Assembly (NCBI RefSeq): GCF_020921035.1
Contig: NC_063155.1
Coordinates: forward strand, 8,293,001-8,357,000
DNA length: 64,000 nt
Direction of reading: 5' to 3'
From: Rhodamnia argentea
Lineage: Eukaryota; Streptophyta; Magnoliopsida; Myrtales; Myrtaceae
The translations under genes were made by a program, and so were the position numbers. Positions 10,581 through 23,833 of this stretch are shown here, one piece after another (position 1 is the stretch's first letter; every line of letters starts with the position of its first letter). The notes under the pieces are model-generated. The model was not told the DNA's origin, searched no databases, and saw only the letters and a program-made list of their open reading frames with translations.

Positions 10581-13319
10581 AACTTTTAGTATTAAATCTA
10601 GTCTGAAAATGGTACGTTTTACCAATTAAATCCTCACTAATTTTCCTCCGGAAGCAACCTTACCGTGGCACTTTCCCCAGTTCCCAAAACCTTAAACTAC
10701 TAGGAAAAAATTAATGAAAATGTTCCTCACCCACAATTCTTCATCTAAAGTACAGATGAATTCTCAAAGAAAGAATTTCTCTTGCTGCACCATTTGATTA
10801 ATCCCCCTTCGCTGGCATGTCACGGTCATCCGATTGGTAATTTCTTGATGCCATCAGGAATTCTGTAATGGCTTTTTCTTGGTGGGGATTGAGAGATACA
10901 AGCTGGCTGTGATTGGTCAATTTTCATGGCGAGATATCATCACTTCTTGTTGGGTTTTGGAAGTGGGAGGTTCAACTAATCAACCAAGAAGCCTGCGGAT
11001 GTGCGGTTGGTTCATGCAGATTGACTTCGACAAAAAGAATCGATTTTGCTGGTACGCACCTGTATTTCTTTATATTTGCTTAATTTGCCCCAGAATAGAA
11101 TTCTTTTGGGGCGATTTTGAAAAGGTGCGCCCCATTTCTTGCGGCTGAAAAAGGGCATGGAAAAAGGCTCGATTGCTTGGCATGGAACCCCATGAATTCA
11201 TGGAAACAATTCACAAATTCAAAGCATGGTCAACTCTATAGTTAGGTTTGTGAGGAGGATCTTGTTATTGTTATTATCATGAATTAAAACCAAAGATGCT
11301 CCTCGGAGATTTTTACTTTTCAAGTTGAATTGTTAATTTAACCAAGACATTTGTTTGTTTGTTTGTTTGTGGAGAGCTTACGATGGTAGAGCAGGATTTT
11401 CATGGTTGCTCAAAGGAAACATGCTTGCGTGGTTGCCGCCGAGCGAGACTCTCCGATGATAACCATTGCTGACAAACCGGAGTGGAGACTCGAATGAGAA
11501 GCGAGAGAGATCGAGCGACAGTAGAGAAAGCCCTCGGATTTTGGGGGTGCCATTCTATTACATTGGATGGGAGAGAGAGAGATGATCGATTGATGGATTG
11601 ATATGGTTTAGTGTTTAATGTGTTTTAGAACAGAACCGAACCATCACGACGACCAATTATTTCACCTTTTATCCAAACCAAAGTGAGAACAGACCGGCAT
11701 CGAAATTTTCAGTTAGCGCCGGATCGGTTCGGGCCTTTTTGACGCCCCTAAGATCGGGGGATTGTATTGAAGAGGTGGATATCAAATTGACGCAATTTTT
11801 CACCTCTAAAAATCATAATCTTTCTTCTCAAGTGACATGCTGGACGCTAATTGAAGAGGCACACCAAAAAATCGTTTTGACGTTATTAAAACAGAACACA
11901 GAGAAAAAGGAATCCCCGTTATAGTAATAAGCGACCGGAAGGATCCAAAAGAGAAAGGTGTCGGTTACTTCCCAGAAAGGAACCCAATGTAATAAAACGA
12001 ATTGGTGAGACCACAATGGGCCGGGCACCGTCTTTAGCGGGTCGGGCCTTATCGTGACTGGCTGGTGGACCTGATGGGCTCAAGTGAGCCCAATAGACGA
12101 AGACCAACCGGTCAGAGCCCAATAACTTTGAGTGGGCCCGATGTGAAGGTTTATGATAGATTGACGGTCCAACAAAGTCGTGATGAATTCGGCTAAAGTT
12201 GTCGAGAAAATTTCCCACCCAAGAATTAAACATCTGGGTATGTATGAGTACACGTGGCAGAGCTAACGCAAGCCAGAGTCTGACTCGGTCATACCATTGC
12301 CATCCTGTGTCACCAATCTTGACTTTTCTCGATAATCATCAATAGGGCCGTAGATATTAGGTCAAATGGCTATTAGATTAATAATGCAGTTCGAGCCCCC
12401 CTAGAAAAGTAAGTTTAGTCAACATCAACACCGCATTTATCCCAAACTAGTTGGAATCGGTGATCGACGAACCCAAAAATAAATAAAATAAAAGCAAAAC
12501 CGGTTGACGGAAAAGAAATAATTATATATAAATATATATAGAAAAAAAAAAGATTAAAAAAGACAGTTTGAAATATAGGAATTCTCGCCCCGCACAATGC
12601 TAATAGCTTTCTCCCACTTCATCCTAAGACAAATTCTATTTCCCACTTCATTAAATCTTATTTTACTATTTTTCTCCTGGTAAGTTTCGGCCGACCTCTT
12701 CCCTTTTTCATGTCATGCTCTCAATAACAAATTTCTGTTCTTGCGGGAGCATCTAGAGATCTTCGAAGAATGTGCCCAAATCATCTCAATCTATGTTCTC
12801 TCATAGAAAAATAAGTTTAGTGAAAGAAAAAAAAGTAGAAGGGGTAGAATTGCAATCTATATAATCGAGTAATCTCTTACATTTGTTGCTGGTGAGAAAA
12901 TTCCGAAGAATAAAATCATTGCGACCCGGTCGGCCGTGAAAGGTAAAGATGTCTTGTACGTTCATTCGTACACCAAGGGAGTATATCGAAGATTTGCTAG
13001 TGGTGTGGTCGATAGAAATCTCAATCGGGGTGAAACGTGTGAGACCGAGTGTTTCACAAGGTCTAGTGGCGATCCCTCTTGCTCCGTTATCGACTTGGTA
13101 CTACAATGAGGCGACGATATTAAGCCAAGCAAGACTCGAATGCTAGAAACATACATAAAAGCCTTGTGTCTCGCCTTACAAGTTCGGACAACATGATCGA
13201 TAGCCACGGTGTTTCTCAATCGGCGAAGTTGATCAAAACAAGATGTAAAATTTTCAAAATGGAAGGATGAAAACTCTACGTAGAAGTCATCTTAAAAGCT
13301 AGCTAGTTTCGTGGGGATA
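10581..13319. other. Long spacer, no recognised gene
   Basis: AT-rich sequence with scattered short frames up to about 104 codons and no family motif. A short stretch about 12415-12475 contains ATCCCAAACTAGTTGG, similar to the widely dispersed 3' tail of plant LINE/RTE-type repeats, at low confidence. There are short A-runs and TATATA tracts (12520-12550). Confidence 0.4.
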
Positions 13320-13651
13320 ATTGTCCAAAGAGTCCTAAACCTATTGTATGGTGGCTAATTCAGTCATAAACCTTTCAATTGTGTCAATTTAATCCTAAAT
13401 TTTTTGATGATTTGACAATTTAGTCACAGTCCTTTCAATTGTGCCGATTTAGTCTTAAACCTATTATTTGAGTAATTGGTCGAGAGGACTATATTGATAA
13501 GTCTTCATAAGATTTATAATCAAATTAATATAATTGAAAGGTTTAGGATTAAATTGGCAAATCTACAAAACGTTATGACTAAATTAGCACAATTGAAAGG
13601 TTTGAGATTGAATTGGTTGCCGTAGAATAGGTTTAATATTTTTTGGACAAT
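13320..13651. mobile_element. Foldback (MITE-like) element, 332 bp
   Basis: Outer inverted repeats start ATTGTCCAAA and end TTTGGACAAT. Inside, the motif CCTAAACCTATT on the left is mirrored by AATAGGTTTAATA on the right, and CCTTTCAATTGTG is mirrored by CACAATTGAAAGG. Most of the element can pair with itself. No coding capacity. A target duplication is not evident, so the superfamily is open. Confidence 0.8.
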
Positions 13652-16600
13652 CTTCCACTAGTTACGTGCTTTTGTCATAGATGACGCATATGAGCTGGGG
13701 ACACATCTTTGACTTGGACGCATGTGAAAAAAATCCACGTGAACAGGGAATGGACATGCATGTGTTGTAAGGAGCAATACCAAAATTGAATAACTCACCT
13801 TGGTTGTCTCTATGATTATGCTCTTCGACGACCATATCCTTAGAAGGAAATAAAGGAAAAAAATAAAAATAAATTGAACACTCCTTTTTGTTTTTTTTTT
13901 TTTTTTGCATTGTATATTCATCAATGAGAAATGATTATGCGACAGTCCTTAATCGGTTGTGAGATTAACAATCTATTTTGGGCAATAAAAAAATCAAATA
14001 ACAAATAATCAGAAATCGTTGTAAGGTCCGTTTTTTCAAGAATTCGTGACTCACGTCATGCTTGTATTGTTACAGTCACTGAAAACTGTTAAGCTAGCAA
14101 AGCCTTTCATCGGTATCCGTACAATTTTTTATTTTTATTTTTATCCCTTATTGGTTTTGTGTGGTGAAGAAAGCAACTGGGGGAGTTTTCCCATTAAGAG
14201 AAACCCTACTTGTTAGGCAAGAATACTGTGTGCACATTATGGGGACCATGAGCAATCTTTCTTTGTCTTGTGTGTGTAGCATTTGATATCTCTCTCTCTC
14301 TCTCTCTCCCTCACATGATTCCTTCAAAATACACGATCTCTTGCTGTGACATAACCAAGTTGGCCTCTCTATAACATGCACATGGTTCTGTCAAGCAAAG
14401 TAGAGATATGGATGATGGGGGAAGGTGTCAAGTCACATATATTATGGTCCATCTAGAGAACAAGTATAAAGTTTCTGGACGGTGTTAACAAAAGGATAGA
14501 AGAGTCATAAGGTCAATAAGGACCTAGCTATTTCGGTGCATCGGATACACCAAGCGGCAAGGACACGTGAAGAGATGAGTCGATTGTTTTGAACGCTTTT
14601 TGGAAATTCAAAATACAAAATTAATCCGCGAGCATGCATATTTACTCATCGGTTGATTGCGTTACAGGACACCGTGACTGTTAGGATTGGGCACACAACC
14701 ACCACGAAATAGAGAGTAAAAACGAGAAAGAAAAATCGATATATAAGATTTTATCGTGTTTTACCTTTAAATTAGAGTTACATTTAACATATGATTCTAC
14801 TATAATTAACAGATCACACCTCTTTGTCACAACTCTCAATTAGAGAAAGAGATTATATAAAAGCAGCAGCTATTTGGACTCCCGTGTTATCCTGTCAAAA
14901 GGGAGTATGAACCACACCGCTACAATGACCGATGAGTAGAATACTTTGTGTTTGAACTAGGCTAGCTGTAATGTTTGATGTCTCTGATGAACATGGGCTC
15001 TCATGATCCCATCTCATCTGCACTCAAAGCCAGCTTGAAAGTAGAAACCCATTACTTCCCCCATGCATTTCCAGAAGCAAATTTAATGATCAATTGGAAT
15101 GGAAGGGGCCTTTTTTCCACCTTAAATACTCGTGGAAATTAGCAGGAAAGTTCCTTTGCTTCTTTCACATTTTCCAGTTTTTCACGGTGGAGCTGTGGCC
15201 TTCTTCTGTGCAAGCTGGTGAAAATTAAAGTCTATACTGTGATCTACCACAGTCTGTGAAACATGGAAAAAGAACACGGCTTAATAAATACTTTTTGTGG
15301 GTGGTGTTTTGACAATTCAAAAGGGTGAATTAAAGCAAGAGCTGTACCACATCTGTGGGCTGCTGTTCTTCTTTTTCTCTCGTTCTTCTTTTTCTTCTAA
15401 CTCGTTGAATGATGTCAAGCACACAAAGCATGTGCAGAGGCTAAAACACAAAGTTATCACATTACTCGTCACATGATGAGCAATTACAATTTGCTTATCA
15501 TGTTTCATGGACAATTTGTATCTGTCCTATTGGGTTTTTGCCTTGCAAATTGATGATACTATTCATGAGATACTTGTAGGTAGGGTGTTGCTGTGAAATG
15601 GCTGTTTTTTCACAGATTGGGGCTACAATAAACGTGACGGTAGGTCAAGACAGTGCGTTGTAAAATGATAAAGAAGGCAAAAAAGTCAAAAATCCTCACA
15701 TGGTTCACATTTATGACCCCCCATTATGCATATTCCCAAGGCAAATTCTGGGTTTAATTCTCCGCCTCGCTTCTTCTTCAACCACAAAAATACAATTGCA
15801 GAGAGAGAGAGAGTGGGAGGGAGAGGGAGGGAGGGAGGGAGAGAATGTGGAAATTCTACAGTACAAACAGTAGCTATAGGTACAAGCTAGGTATAGGCGG
15901 TGGGGAGTGATCTATTTGGCTATTTATAATTACCAAAAAAGGTAATTAACTTATAGTAATTAAGTATGCATGGCTAATTTGATGATTAATTACTAAAGAC
16001 AATGAGCTGATAATAACCTTAACTCGTATACAGTTTCATGTTGAGACTTGAATCAAGTCTCCTATGGTATTCAGCTCGATTTGAAAGTGAGAGAGAATGG
16101 CGTCACATTCGCGATGTAAAGAAGTGCAAAGCATTCTTAGGCGGCCCTAGATTTGTATAGTAAGAGTCTTGTTAACAAATATCCGATATTCAAAATATTG
16201 ATTGTGCATATCGCGAGGACAACTGACTCCGTACAGATATCGAATAAACATTAAATTCGGCGAAAACAACCTAAACAAAGCATCCAAAAGTTTGATTTTA
16301 CTGGCAAAATTAACTCCTCATGTACCAGGAGTCCTTTCTGGGGTCATCTAACATTGAATCATAAGTTAAAGAATCCCCCTGCATCTACCTAAATGGAAAG
16401 TATTGGGCCATCAGACGCTTGCCTGAAATTAGATATACTTTGGATTCAGTCAGCTGCCAGTCAAATCCTAATTTTGGAATAACTCAGCTGTAAAACCTGC
16501 CATGCGAATCTCACTTAGCTGTATCCTTAGATTGGTTTTGGCCAAGAAAATTTCTGCACTAACGTAAGTCTTTCGTTTGGCTTTATTTGCCCCATTCATC

Positions 16601-17047
16601 ATTCATGTGCAAGCAACCAGATGTGCAGTGTAAGTCCAAATTCTCATCACCATGGACGGATCCAAGCTTTTTTTAGCATGGATTCAAACATCACCTAATT
16701 TGTACCCATGTGTTAGAATAGAAACATCCTAATCTTCGTCGTAGATCATGCGGTGCGAAGGAGGTGCGATAAAAATTACAAAAGTTGCGACTCGAAAGTT
16801 TTATACATGATAGTTCTGAGTACATATAGCATATCCATATATAGATTTGCTTAATTTACACTTTTGTGTGACCTTCCAGAAGGGCCAGGCTTTGTTAGTA
16901 ATAGTTCTTGGCTTAGGCTTATGGGAAGATATATCGAGTCCTACACAAGTCCAATTCCTAAATCCTTGAAAAAGAAAGGAGACAAAGAAGAAAGAAAGTA
17001 AGAGCATCTAAGAGTTTTTCTTTGTTTCGTTTGACCTAGATTGGAAC
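13652..17047. other. Long spacer upstream of the GT47 side and downstream of the MYB gene
   Basis: No recognised gene. It holds a dispersed repeat copy (14690-14925), a TC run (14289-14308), a purine-rich GA/GGGA tract (about 15797-15843), and AT-rich unique sequence. The last few hundred bases should include the 3' UTR of the MYB gene. Confidence 0.4.
14690..14925. repeat. Dispersed repeat, copy 1 (partner at 21.87 kb)
   Basis: Shares the order of short matches GTTAGGATT, CGAGAAAGA, AAATCGA, AAGATTTAT, TATGAACCACACC with 21875-22032. Both copies are diverged. The text resembles pieces of retrotransposon long terminal repeats common in plants, but no ends or coding parts were identified, so it stays unclassified. 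Confidence 0.5.
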
Positions 17048-18302
17048 TCAAAACAAAGCAGCATCCTCATCTAAGGACATGCCCATGAGCTGATCCTCTT
17101 GGACCTGAGGAGCTACCAGTGCTCCGTCATCGAAGAGCCATTTCTCCAGCAATGTGAGAGGCACTTGGTGGATCTGATCCAACACTGGCTTGTTTTCGTC
17201 TTGGAAGACAAACCCTTGGTCCGCCGTCAAGCTCGGCTTCTCGTCCAGTGCCACCGATGCCACCGATTGAGAGGCGTCGGAGACCGAAGAATTGAAGCTG
17301 AACAGCGAGCACTCGAGGCCCTGATGGTGATCCGGCGTCGTTGCGCCTTCGCTTGAGCTTGAGCCACTAGTTGGAATGAAACTGTTGGTGATGGAATAAT
17401 CTTGAGCAGTGGGGTGATTAGTCCCTGGGGATGATTTCGCCGCTTGGGCTGCTTTGGTGGAGTTCTTCGTCCACCCTTCAAGCAATCTAGCTATGTTCTC
17501 TGTACTCGATGCATAAGTGCAGGATGATACCGTTGCCTGGTATGATGGTCTAGCACAGTTGTTGCCACAATCGATGTTGTGGCCATAATGATCAGATGGT
17601 TTTGTGTCAGCCAAAGGGCTTGGTGATGATTTGTCCAGAGACAAAGCCTCGCAGAGAGCTTGTTTGGCCATGTGGATGTCTGTCTGGAGCCTCCTCTCCC
17701 ACTGACCCTTTGAGATGGAGTGCGAGCTGGATCTGAACTCTTCATGGCCATGGCCATCAAGGCCCGCTTGGATCTTCTTGAGCTTCTTCTTCAAGTGGGT
17801 GTTCCAGTAGTTCTTGATGTCATTGTCGGTCCTCTGTGGAAGATAAGAAGCTATGGCTGCCCACCTGAAAAACAGAAGAAGAAAGATTAAGAGGAAACAA
17901 AACCATGATTTATCATTCCTTTGACACATTAGAAGATGAATCAATTAAAAAAAATGGGGATAGGGTAATGAGTTGGGAAGTGTATCAATCCCTTTTTGGG
18001 ATTTGCAAAGTCAGGTAGGGTTAATTAGAAAATTTTGGATTAGGGGTATTCATTTTTCTCTTTACCTGTTACCAAGAAGGGCCTGCAGATGGATGATCAT
18101 CTTTTCCTCATGATCAGTGAAGTTGCCACGCTTGATGCCAGGCCTGAGGTAATTAGTCCATCTAAGCCTGCAGCTCTTGCTGCATCTAAGCAAACCTTTT
18201 GAAACACCAGCAAACAAAACAAAGAAACGATAAGTCTAGAGAGAGAGAATGAATCTTAACCCTTTACATGTTATTAACTTGAGAAAGAGAAAAAGGGCAG
18301 AC

Positions 18303-18343
<41 letters not shown>

Positions 18344-18609
18344 CTACAAGTGCTAGCCCATTAATACCCAAGAATTTAATGAGCAAACCAACCAGAGGAG
18401 AGCATCATCAACATCAGAGAAAAAAAAGTGGAGCGAAAGCTGTGGGGAAAATGCAACATAATCTGTTGCCCAGTACCTGTGTTAGTAGGAACAGATCTCC
18501 AATTCCCAGGTCCATGTTCCTGAATGTAAGAGACGAGGATGATGTCTTCTTCTGGAGTCCAAGGACCTTTCTTCACTCCAACCTTGTCACAGCATGGTGG
18601 TCTCCCCAT
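17048..18609 (-). CDS. R2R3-MYB transcription factor, subgroup 1 (MYB60/MYB306-like)
   Basis: Three exons, 18609-18477, 18195-18066 and 17864-17048, give 359 residues. The N-terminal [21 protein letters not shown] opens repeat R2; exon 2 completes R2 and opens R3 ([28 protein letters not shown]), and exon 3 completes R3 ([20 protein letters not shown]). Intron positions are the standard ones for R2R3-MYBs. The tail carries [20 protein letters not shown] and [12 protein letters not shown], hallmarks of the MYB30/60/94/96/306 group, and an acidic end ([11 protein letters not shown]). Grape and Arabidopsis MYB60 act in guard cells in stomatal opening; MYB30/94/96 control cuticular wax. [12 protein letters not shown] favours MYB60, while [16 protein letters not shown] is nearer MYB306, so the exact orthology is open. 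A GA microsatellite lies in the first intron. Confidence 0.9.
18303..18336. repeat. GA microsatellite in MYB intron 1
   Basis: About fifteen GA units followed by GGGAGAGAG, within the first intron of the MYB gene. A likely polymorphic marker. Confidence 0.9.
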
Positions 18610-18718
18610 TCTCTCTAGTGGAATGGTCACAAATCTCCTCCTCCTCCTCCTCTTCTCCTTCTTCTTCCTGGACAAATCTCTAACGATGACCTTATATTGC
18701 TATATAAGAAGATCGTGC

Positions 18719-18719
18719 G

Positions 18720-18753
<34 letters not shown>
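18719..18753. repeat. GA then ACAG microsatellite in the MYB leader
   Basis: A GA run passes into (ACAG)n about 110 bases upstream of the MYB start codon, probably within its 5' UTR. Confidence 0.85.
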
Positions 18754-18969
18754 AGCGTCCAAGTTAAGGTCGCTCTTTGTCTTACATCACATATATATAT
18801 AGGGGGAGGGAGAGATAGAGAGAGGCTAGGAAAAGCACAAGAGCGGTTCAGACGCTGACCCTGAAAGAGGTAAAAAAGGACGATACACATACGCATTACA
18901 CTCCGAAGGAGTCAAAACGGACAGCAATACGCATTTACTCTCTTGCTTGCAGAAAGTCAACTATACTTG

Positions 18970-18971
<2 letters not shown>

Positions 18972-19010
<39 letters not shown>

Positions 19011-19017
19011 CGCCTCA
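18972..19017. repeat. Long CT microsatellite upstream of the MYB gene
   Basis: About 23 uninterrupted CT units, some 360 bases upstream of the MYB start. Plant promoters often carry CT/GA tracts near transcription starts; whether this one is functional cannot be judged. Confidence 0.9.
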
Positions 19018-19950
19018 CAAAGCCGTGTGGCATTGAATTAGGGCATTATGGTGGCACCGAGAAAGAAAAGAAAGAAACGAAAGAACGAGAACCTTTTGTT
19101 TACTTTTCTTCTTTTAAGCATTATTCGTTAACAGATCGAAAAACTTCAAATCGATACATCTGTGATCGATAGAAGAAAAGTAAAAATACCATACTGGTAT
19201 ACTTGTTAACCGTCATATGTCATCCGATTAAGTAGTTCGAATGGTAAAATTTAATAAAAACCAATAGAGGGTAAATTCTTTCATGATATTAACTCTCTTT
19301 TAAATGGGTGCATGTCATAAACCGAGCATGTGACCCTTCACGAATTATTTAGACATTTTGTCAACTACAGGTCACTCGTGCTTATTTTTATACACTTTTG
19401 GTGACGGTCGCAGCATTCATACAATGCTCAAGATTCATAGTAAATTTACTATATTTGATTCTTGATTCAATTTCTCCTTTCGATTTACGGGGGATGTGGA
19501 GGGTTTATTCCTACATCGTAAAGCTCTTGTGTTGGAAGTTGGGCTCTCCTCTTGATGATCAATAATTTTTACTGTTTGGCCTTAAAAAAGTTTCAACGGA
19601 TGGGAATAGCGCGAGACAGCCCCGACCCGCCAGAGTCATTAGTGAGTCTCGAAAATGTATCGTCCATGAGGAGGCAAAAACAAGAAAATTGTGCTTAATT
19701 AACTTCTAGGGTTTTAAGGGGCCATTCAATTTTTGTGGGCTACTCGCTCTTCAATGATTTAACAAATTTTTTCATGAATTTATTGCCAATTTACGGGGGG
19801 GAAAATATAGGTTTAAAGAAATGGGCTACGTTCATGCGATCTGCCCTCCTCATTTAAGACAAAAGAATGAGGCAGAGAGAGCAGACAATACGTATGAATT
19901 TCAAGTTCCAACAGCTGGTCATGATAATTTAAAAGTAATATAGGCTTCAT

Positions 19951-20371
19951 ATTAAGAAAAACCACAAATTGATATATCTATAATAAATTTATCAAAAATT
20001 AAATTTTTTTTACCAGAAAAGATCTTAATCTGAAACAGTTGTGATAAATTTTCCTCAAACTAATTTTTTGACCGCAAAAACCCCCCATACACTTACGATA
20101 AATTTACCCTCCGTTAGTTTCCGTTAAATTTCATTAATGCAATGAAAAATCTCAAACCGATACACCTGTGATGAACGGAGGTTAAAAACCTAAAATTGGG
20201 ACACCCATTAATTATCGCGTATCATTTAGCTCGACAATTTGATGGTAAAATTTAACGAAAATTAACGAGGAGTAAATTCGTCATAGGTTATACCGGTTTG
20301 AGATTTTTGATGGAATTGTTTTTTTAATTTATTACCACGGACAAACCGATTTGGGGCTTTTCTTATTATTA
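19951..20371. mobile_element. Foldback element with internal ~50-bp unit repeats
   Basis: The left arm (ATTAAGAAAAACCACAAATT) is mirrored on the right (CCAAATCGG and AAGAAAAG on the opposite strand). Inside, units of the form AAAATCTCAAACCGATACAC, TGTGATAAATTT, ...AAACTAATTTTTT recur in both orientations. The same unit family appears at 19.13-19.31 kb and 32.83-33.34 kb. No coding capacity. Confidence 0.65.
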
Positions 20372-21869
20372 ATCTAAACTAACGTATGTTGTTTCCAATT
20401 CTCACTTCAAATTAAAAGCAAATTTGTAAATTGTTGTGACTAGGGAAGGGAGATATGACTGCATGGGATAAGATTTTATCAGCAAACATGCACATGCACA
20501 TGCACATCCTTTTGATACGCATCGGTCCCTTTTCATATGTTCAGCGATGCTTCCAATGTGAACATTCCAAGTCAGCTTTGTCTGCTACAGTATCTATCGT
20601 CGAGGGTTAGGGGTCCCTTAATTTTATAAAGCGGGCAGTTTACGTCAGTGCAAGTGTGTAGATGGAAGGAGTTAATGCAAATTGATAGCTGGAAAAATGG
20701 ATTAGTGACACGTAAACAAATTCCTGTCAAATTAGTCCATCGCAATCTTTACAAGTCAATTCGAGTAGCAAAATGCTGCCTCGTGATGGGACAATTACTA
20801 ACGAGTGTCTTAGCAGCACTGAATTTTTTTTTTATTGGATCTTAGCAGCACTGGTTAAATGTCCAAATAAAAAACATTTCTCATTTTCAAAACACTATTT
20901 TTCTCGTATTATGTATAATCGGCATATCACATCTTTGTTGGATATGGTTGGAGCAAAGAACCTAATGTGAATAAGTGGGGAAACAAACCCTAATAACCTA
21001 CAGAACCGATAGTTCATTTAAATAATTATATCGACTTGAATTTTCGCAAGAGAAATAGCACACAGAAAATTGTAGCAAAATACATATTCACATCAATCAA
21101 CTTCTCCGCTATAGTTTATGGGAAGTTTTATTTTAACGGACCCGAACCCCATCATGTAAATTTGTCCTCCAATTTAAAAAAAAATATACGAGATGTAAAA
21201 TTGCTAAATTTATGGACTCATAGTATATGGACATGCAACGTTTGAATCCTGTAAAATAATATGAATAACAAACGTGAAAACACGTAGTTCTTAATTATAT
21301 TCTATTTTTGTAACATACCGTAGGTTTTTTTTTTCCTCCTTTGATCTTGAAATGTCTTAGGTTGTTATGCGATCACAATCACGCTTTAAACTCTTCCCTC
21401 TGCCGCCATGGACCACAACGGGCCATCAAGAGCTTTATACGTCCAAATCTCGAGATTATAGATTGACGGCAACAATTAAGAAAGGAAATATGCTGCTACT
21501 AGCAAAATTTTTGCTATAATCACTTAGTTAAATCGTCTATGATGAAGTTGACGATGAGAAAAAACAGTTTGACTTTTGGTTAATCACGTACATTTGATGC
21601 GAAAGCAAATAGCTTATTAGTTAAGCCAACCGAGCTAATTACGTAATTAGATAAATCGGGCATCAATCGTTAATCAAATCTAACTAATGTCTGTCTCCTT
21701 TTAAACTGACAAAACCACTTTAGGGAACAATAACTATTCCTTGTACTTACTCTCAATATACGAGGTGAGTTTCACAGGGCATGCCATATATGGTTAAGGT
21801 AGCATCCTCCTTTAAATGTGATTCATATAATTAACACCTCATAGCTATTTATGTACTAATCCGGGGAAT

Positions 21870-22045
21870 AATTGTTAGGATTCGGCGCATAACCCCAACA
21901 AAGTAAGGTATAAAACGAGAAAGAGAAATCGACACAAGATTTATCTCGGTTCATCCTTAAACTATGGTTATGTCCATTATAGGATTCTTCTTACGTGTAT
22001 TCCCGTTGATGAAGAGTATGAACCACACCCCAACAATAATTTTTT
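21870..22045. repeat. Dispersed repeat, copy 2 (partner at 14.69 kb)
   Basis: Diverged partner of 14690-14925; the shared order of motifs is given there. Both end near GAGTATGAACCACACC. Confidence 0.5.
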
Positions 22046-23540
22046 AGCTCGATTTTTGCCGAGTCGACGTAGGTGACTCCGACCTCATCACCGGCTCAAA
22101 CTTTCACCATTTGTACGGCCTTGATGTGCCGTATAACTTGTGATTCGCTCGAACTCAAAGCACATGCAACTTTTATGTACTTAGACAATAGGTGCCCATA
22201 TTCACATCTTATTCAATCAATTAGGTTCAATTTGAAATCCACGGTTAGCCGAGTATTAGGCGCAACTTAAGGGCTGTAACGAGCAACCAACATCTGGGAG
22301 GTTCTTCTAGAAAGGAACCCGGCATGAACTAGGTTTTCACACCTTCTCTCTTGAAAAGAAAACCTCAATACAATAGCGCACAAATTGGCTTTTAGATTCA
22401 CATTCTCTTTTCAATGGCCCCTTCACATGCTCGGCATGAACCGTTGAATTTTGGAAGATGATTTGTGCAACTAGTCCCACATCTTCTAGAGGATAAAGAA
22501 GAAACATTCGGCCTTGTATTTGTGAAATTAATGTACTTTTTTAAGTCAACACGTGTTGCACGGTGATAGGAGAGAGAGAGAGACAGGGGCTTCTGGGTCA
22601 TTGAGTAAAACCAGATTACTGGGCTTGGGCCCATTAATTAATGATTGTGATGACAAGACATAGGATGAAGAACCTAGCTTCCATTCTTATAATTTTTCAG
22701 AAATAAGTGCATAACAATAAGAAAAACAAATAAACATAAGAGTAGATAGGAAAAATATTTAATTCTGCAGTACAACTGCGCGAATAAATATATAAGCGAC
22801 GTAGAGAAAAGGGAAAAATTGTATAAACAATGGGTTATATTACTGGTCGGAATATCGAGATGCATATGATTTGTCTGCAAATTATTTCTTTGGGCCAAAA
22901 TTTCAATAGAAATTCCTAATTCATCCACGAAAGTAATACACGATTGTTTTCCGTGATGATTGAAGCACGAATTCGGCAATACCAAATGTGGTGTTTTAGA
23001 TTGGATAGTGTAAGGATGAGGGTTATGCACAACTTCATCCCTAAATAGCTTACTTTCCGGCGAAATTCTGTTTTCTTTCGGTTATCGAAGAAAGATAACC
23101 TCACAAGGGTTAGGTTGCTACCATCGTGGATGGAGGTTATAAAATGATACTTCATAGATCATATTGTAGTAGAATGTTTCCACATAAAACTCCAAGAAAA
23201 AAAGTCCACAAATGCATTTGTAAGGATCTGTTCGATGACGATATTGATGGGTTGATGCAGTGGAAACTCAATAGCTTCGTACGGGAAGATCATTAGGTTA
23301 GACTCATGTCCGAGCTCGTTATCACATCTAATTTGACTGATCTTTACTCAAAAGTTTGAGGCAATCGGTTGTATAAGTTGCTCTACAATATGCCATACCT
23401 CTGAAGTGAGACTTCATTTGCCTAATACCCTTTTGCACATGCGCCTTAAGACTCTACCCACTTTACTATCCCCCACCCCCACCAACAAATGTAACGAAAA
23501 TAGATTTCTCCTATTCATTTTCTTGATACAAATGGGGATA

Positions 23541-23833
23541 AATGTATTGAAAGTCTTAAAACTTGTCACTAAAGTGCAATTGAGTTTTAAAACTTTCAAA
23601 AATTCAATCAAGTCTTAAAACTTGCCATAAAAGTGTAATTTAATCTTAATACTTTCAAAAAGTGCAATCAAATCTCAAAACTTGCTAACATTTTCTGTTT
23701 GTCTAGTAGGATAGAGTAAATGGAAGGACTTGATTGCACCAAATCGACAAGTTTTATGATTCGATTGCACTCTTTAAAAAGATTTAGGACTCAATTGCAC
23801 TTTCGTGATAAATTTTAAGACTTCCAATACACT
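23541..23833. mobile_element. Foldback (MITE-like) element, about 290 bp
   Basis: The left arm begins AATGTATTGAAAGTCTTAAA and the right arm ends with its near complement (TTTAAGACTTCCAATACA). AAGTGCAATTGAGT on the left is mirrored by ACTCAATTGCACTTT on the right. The interior has direct repeats of TCAAAACTTGCC-type units. No coding capacity. Confidence 0.75.

Larger units (their letters stand above)
19018..23540. other. Long AT-rich spacer with repeat fragments
   Basis: No gene recognised. It contains a half copy (about 19130-19310) and a full copy (19951-20371) of a foldback family, dispersed repeat copy 2 at 21.87 kb, and a purine/pyrimidine-rich stretch near 22570. Open frames at 22674-23030 (-) and 22916-23155 (-) match nothing I know. 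Confidence 0.4.

Noticed and set aside
12415-12475. Plant LINE/RTE tail (ATCCCAAACTAGTTGG)
   Set aside because: Only a short match from memory, no adjacent coding part; kept as a remark in the spacer entry, not as a feature.
22674-23155. Two - strand frames with HHGKQSCITFVDELG-type text
   Set aside because: They overlap in different frames and I recognise no family; left as spacer.
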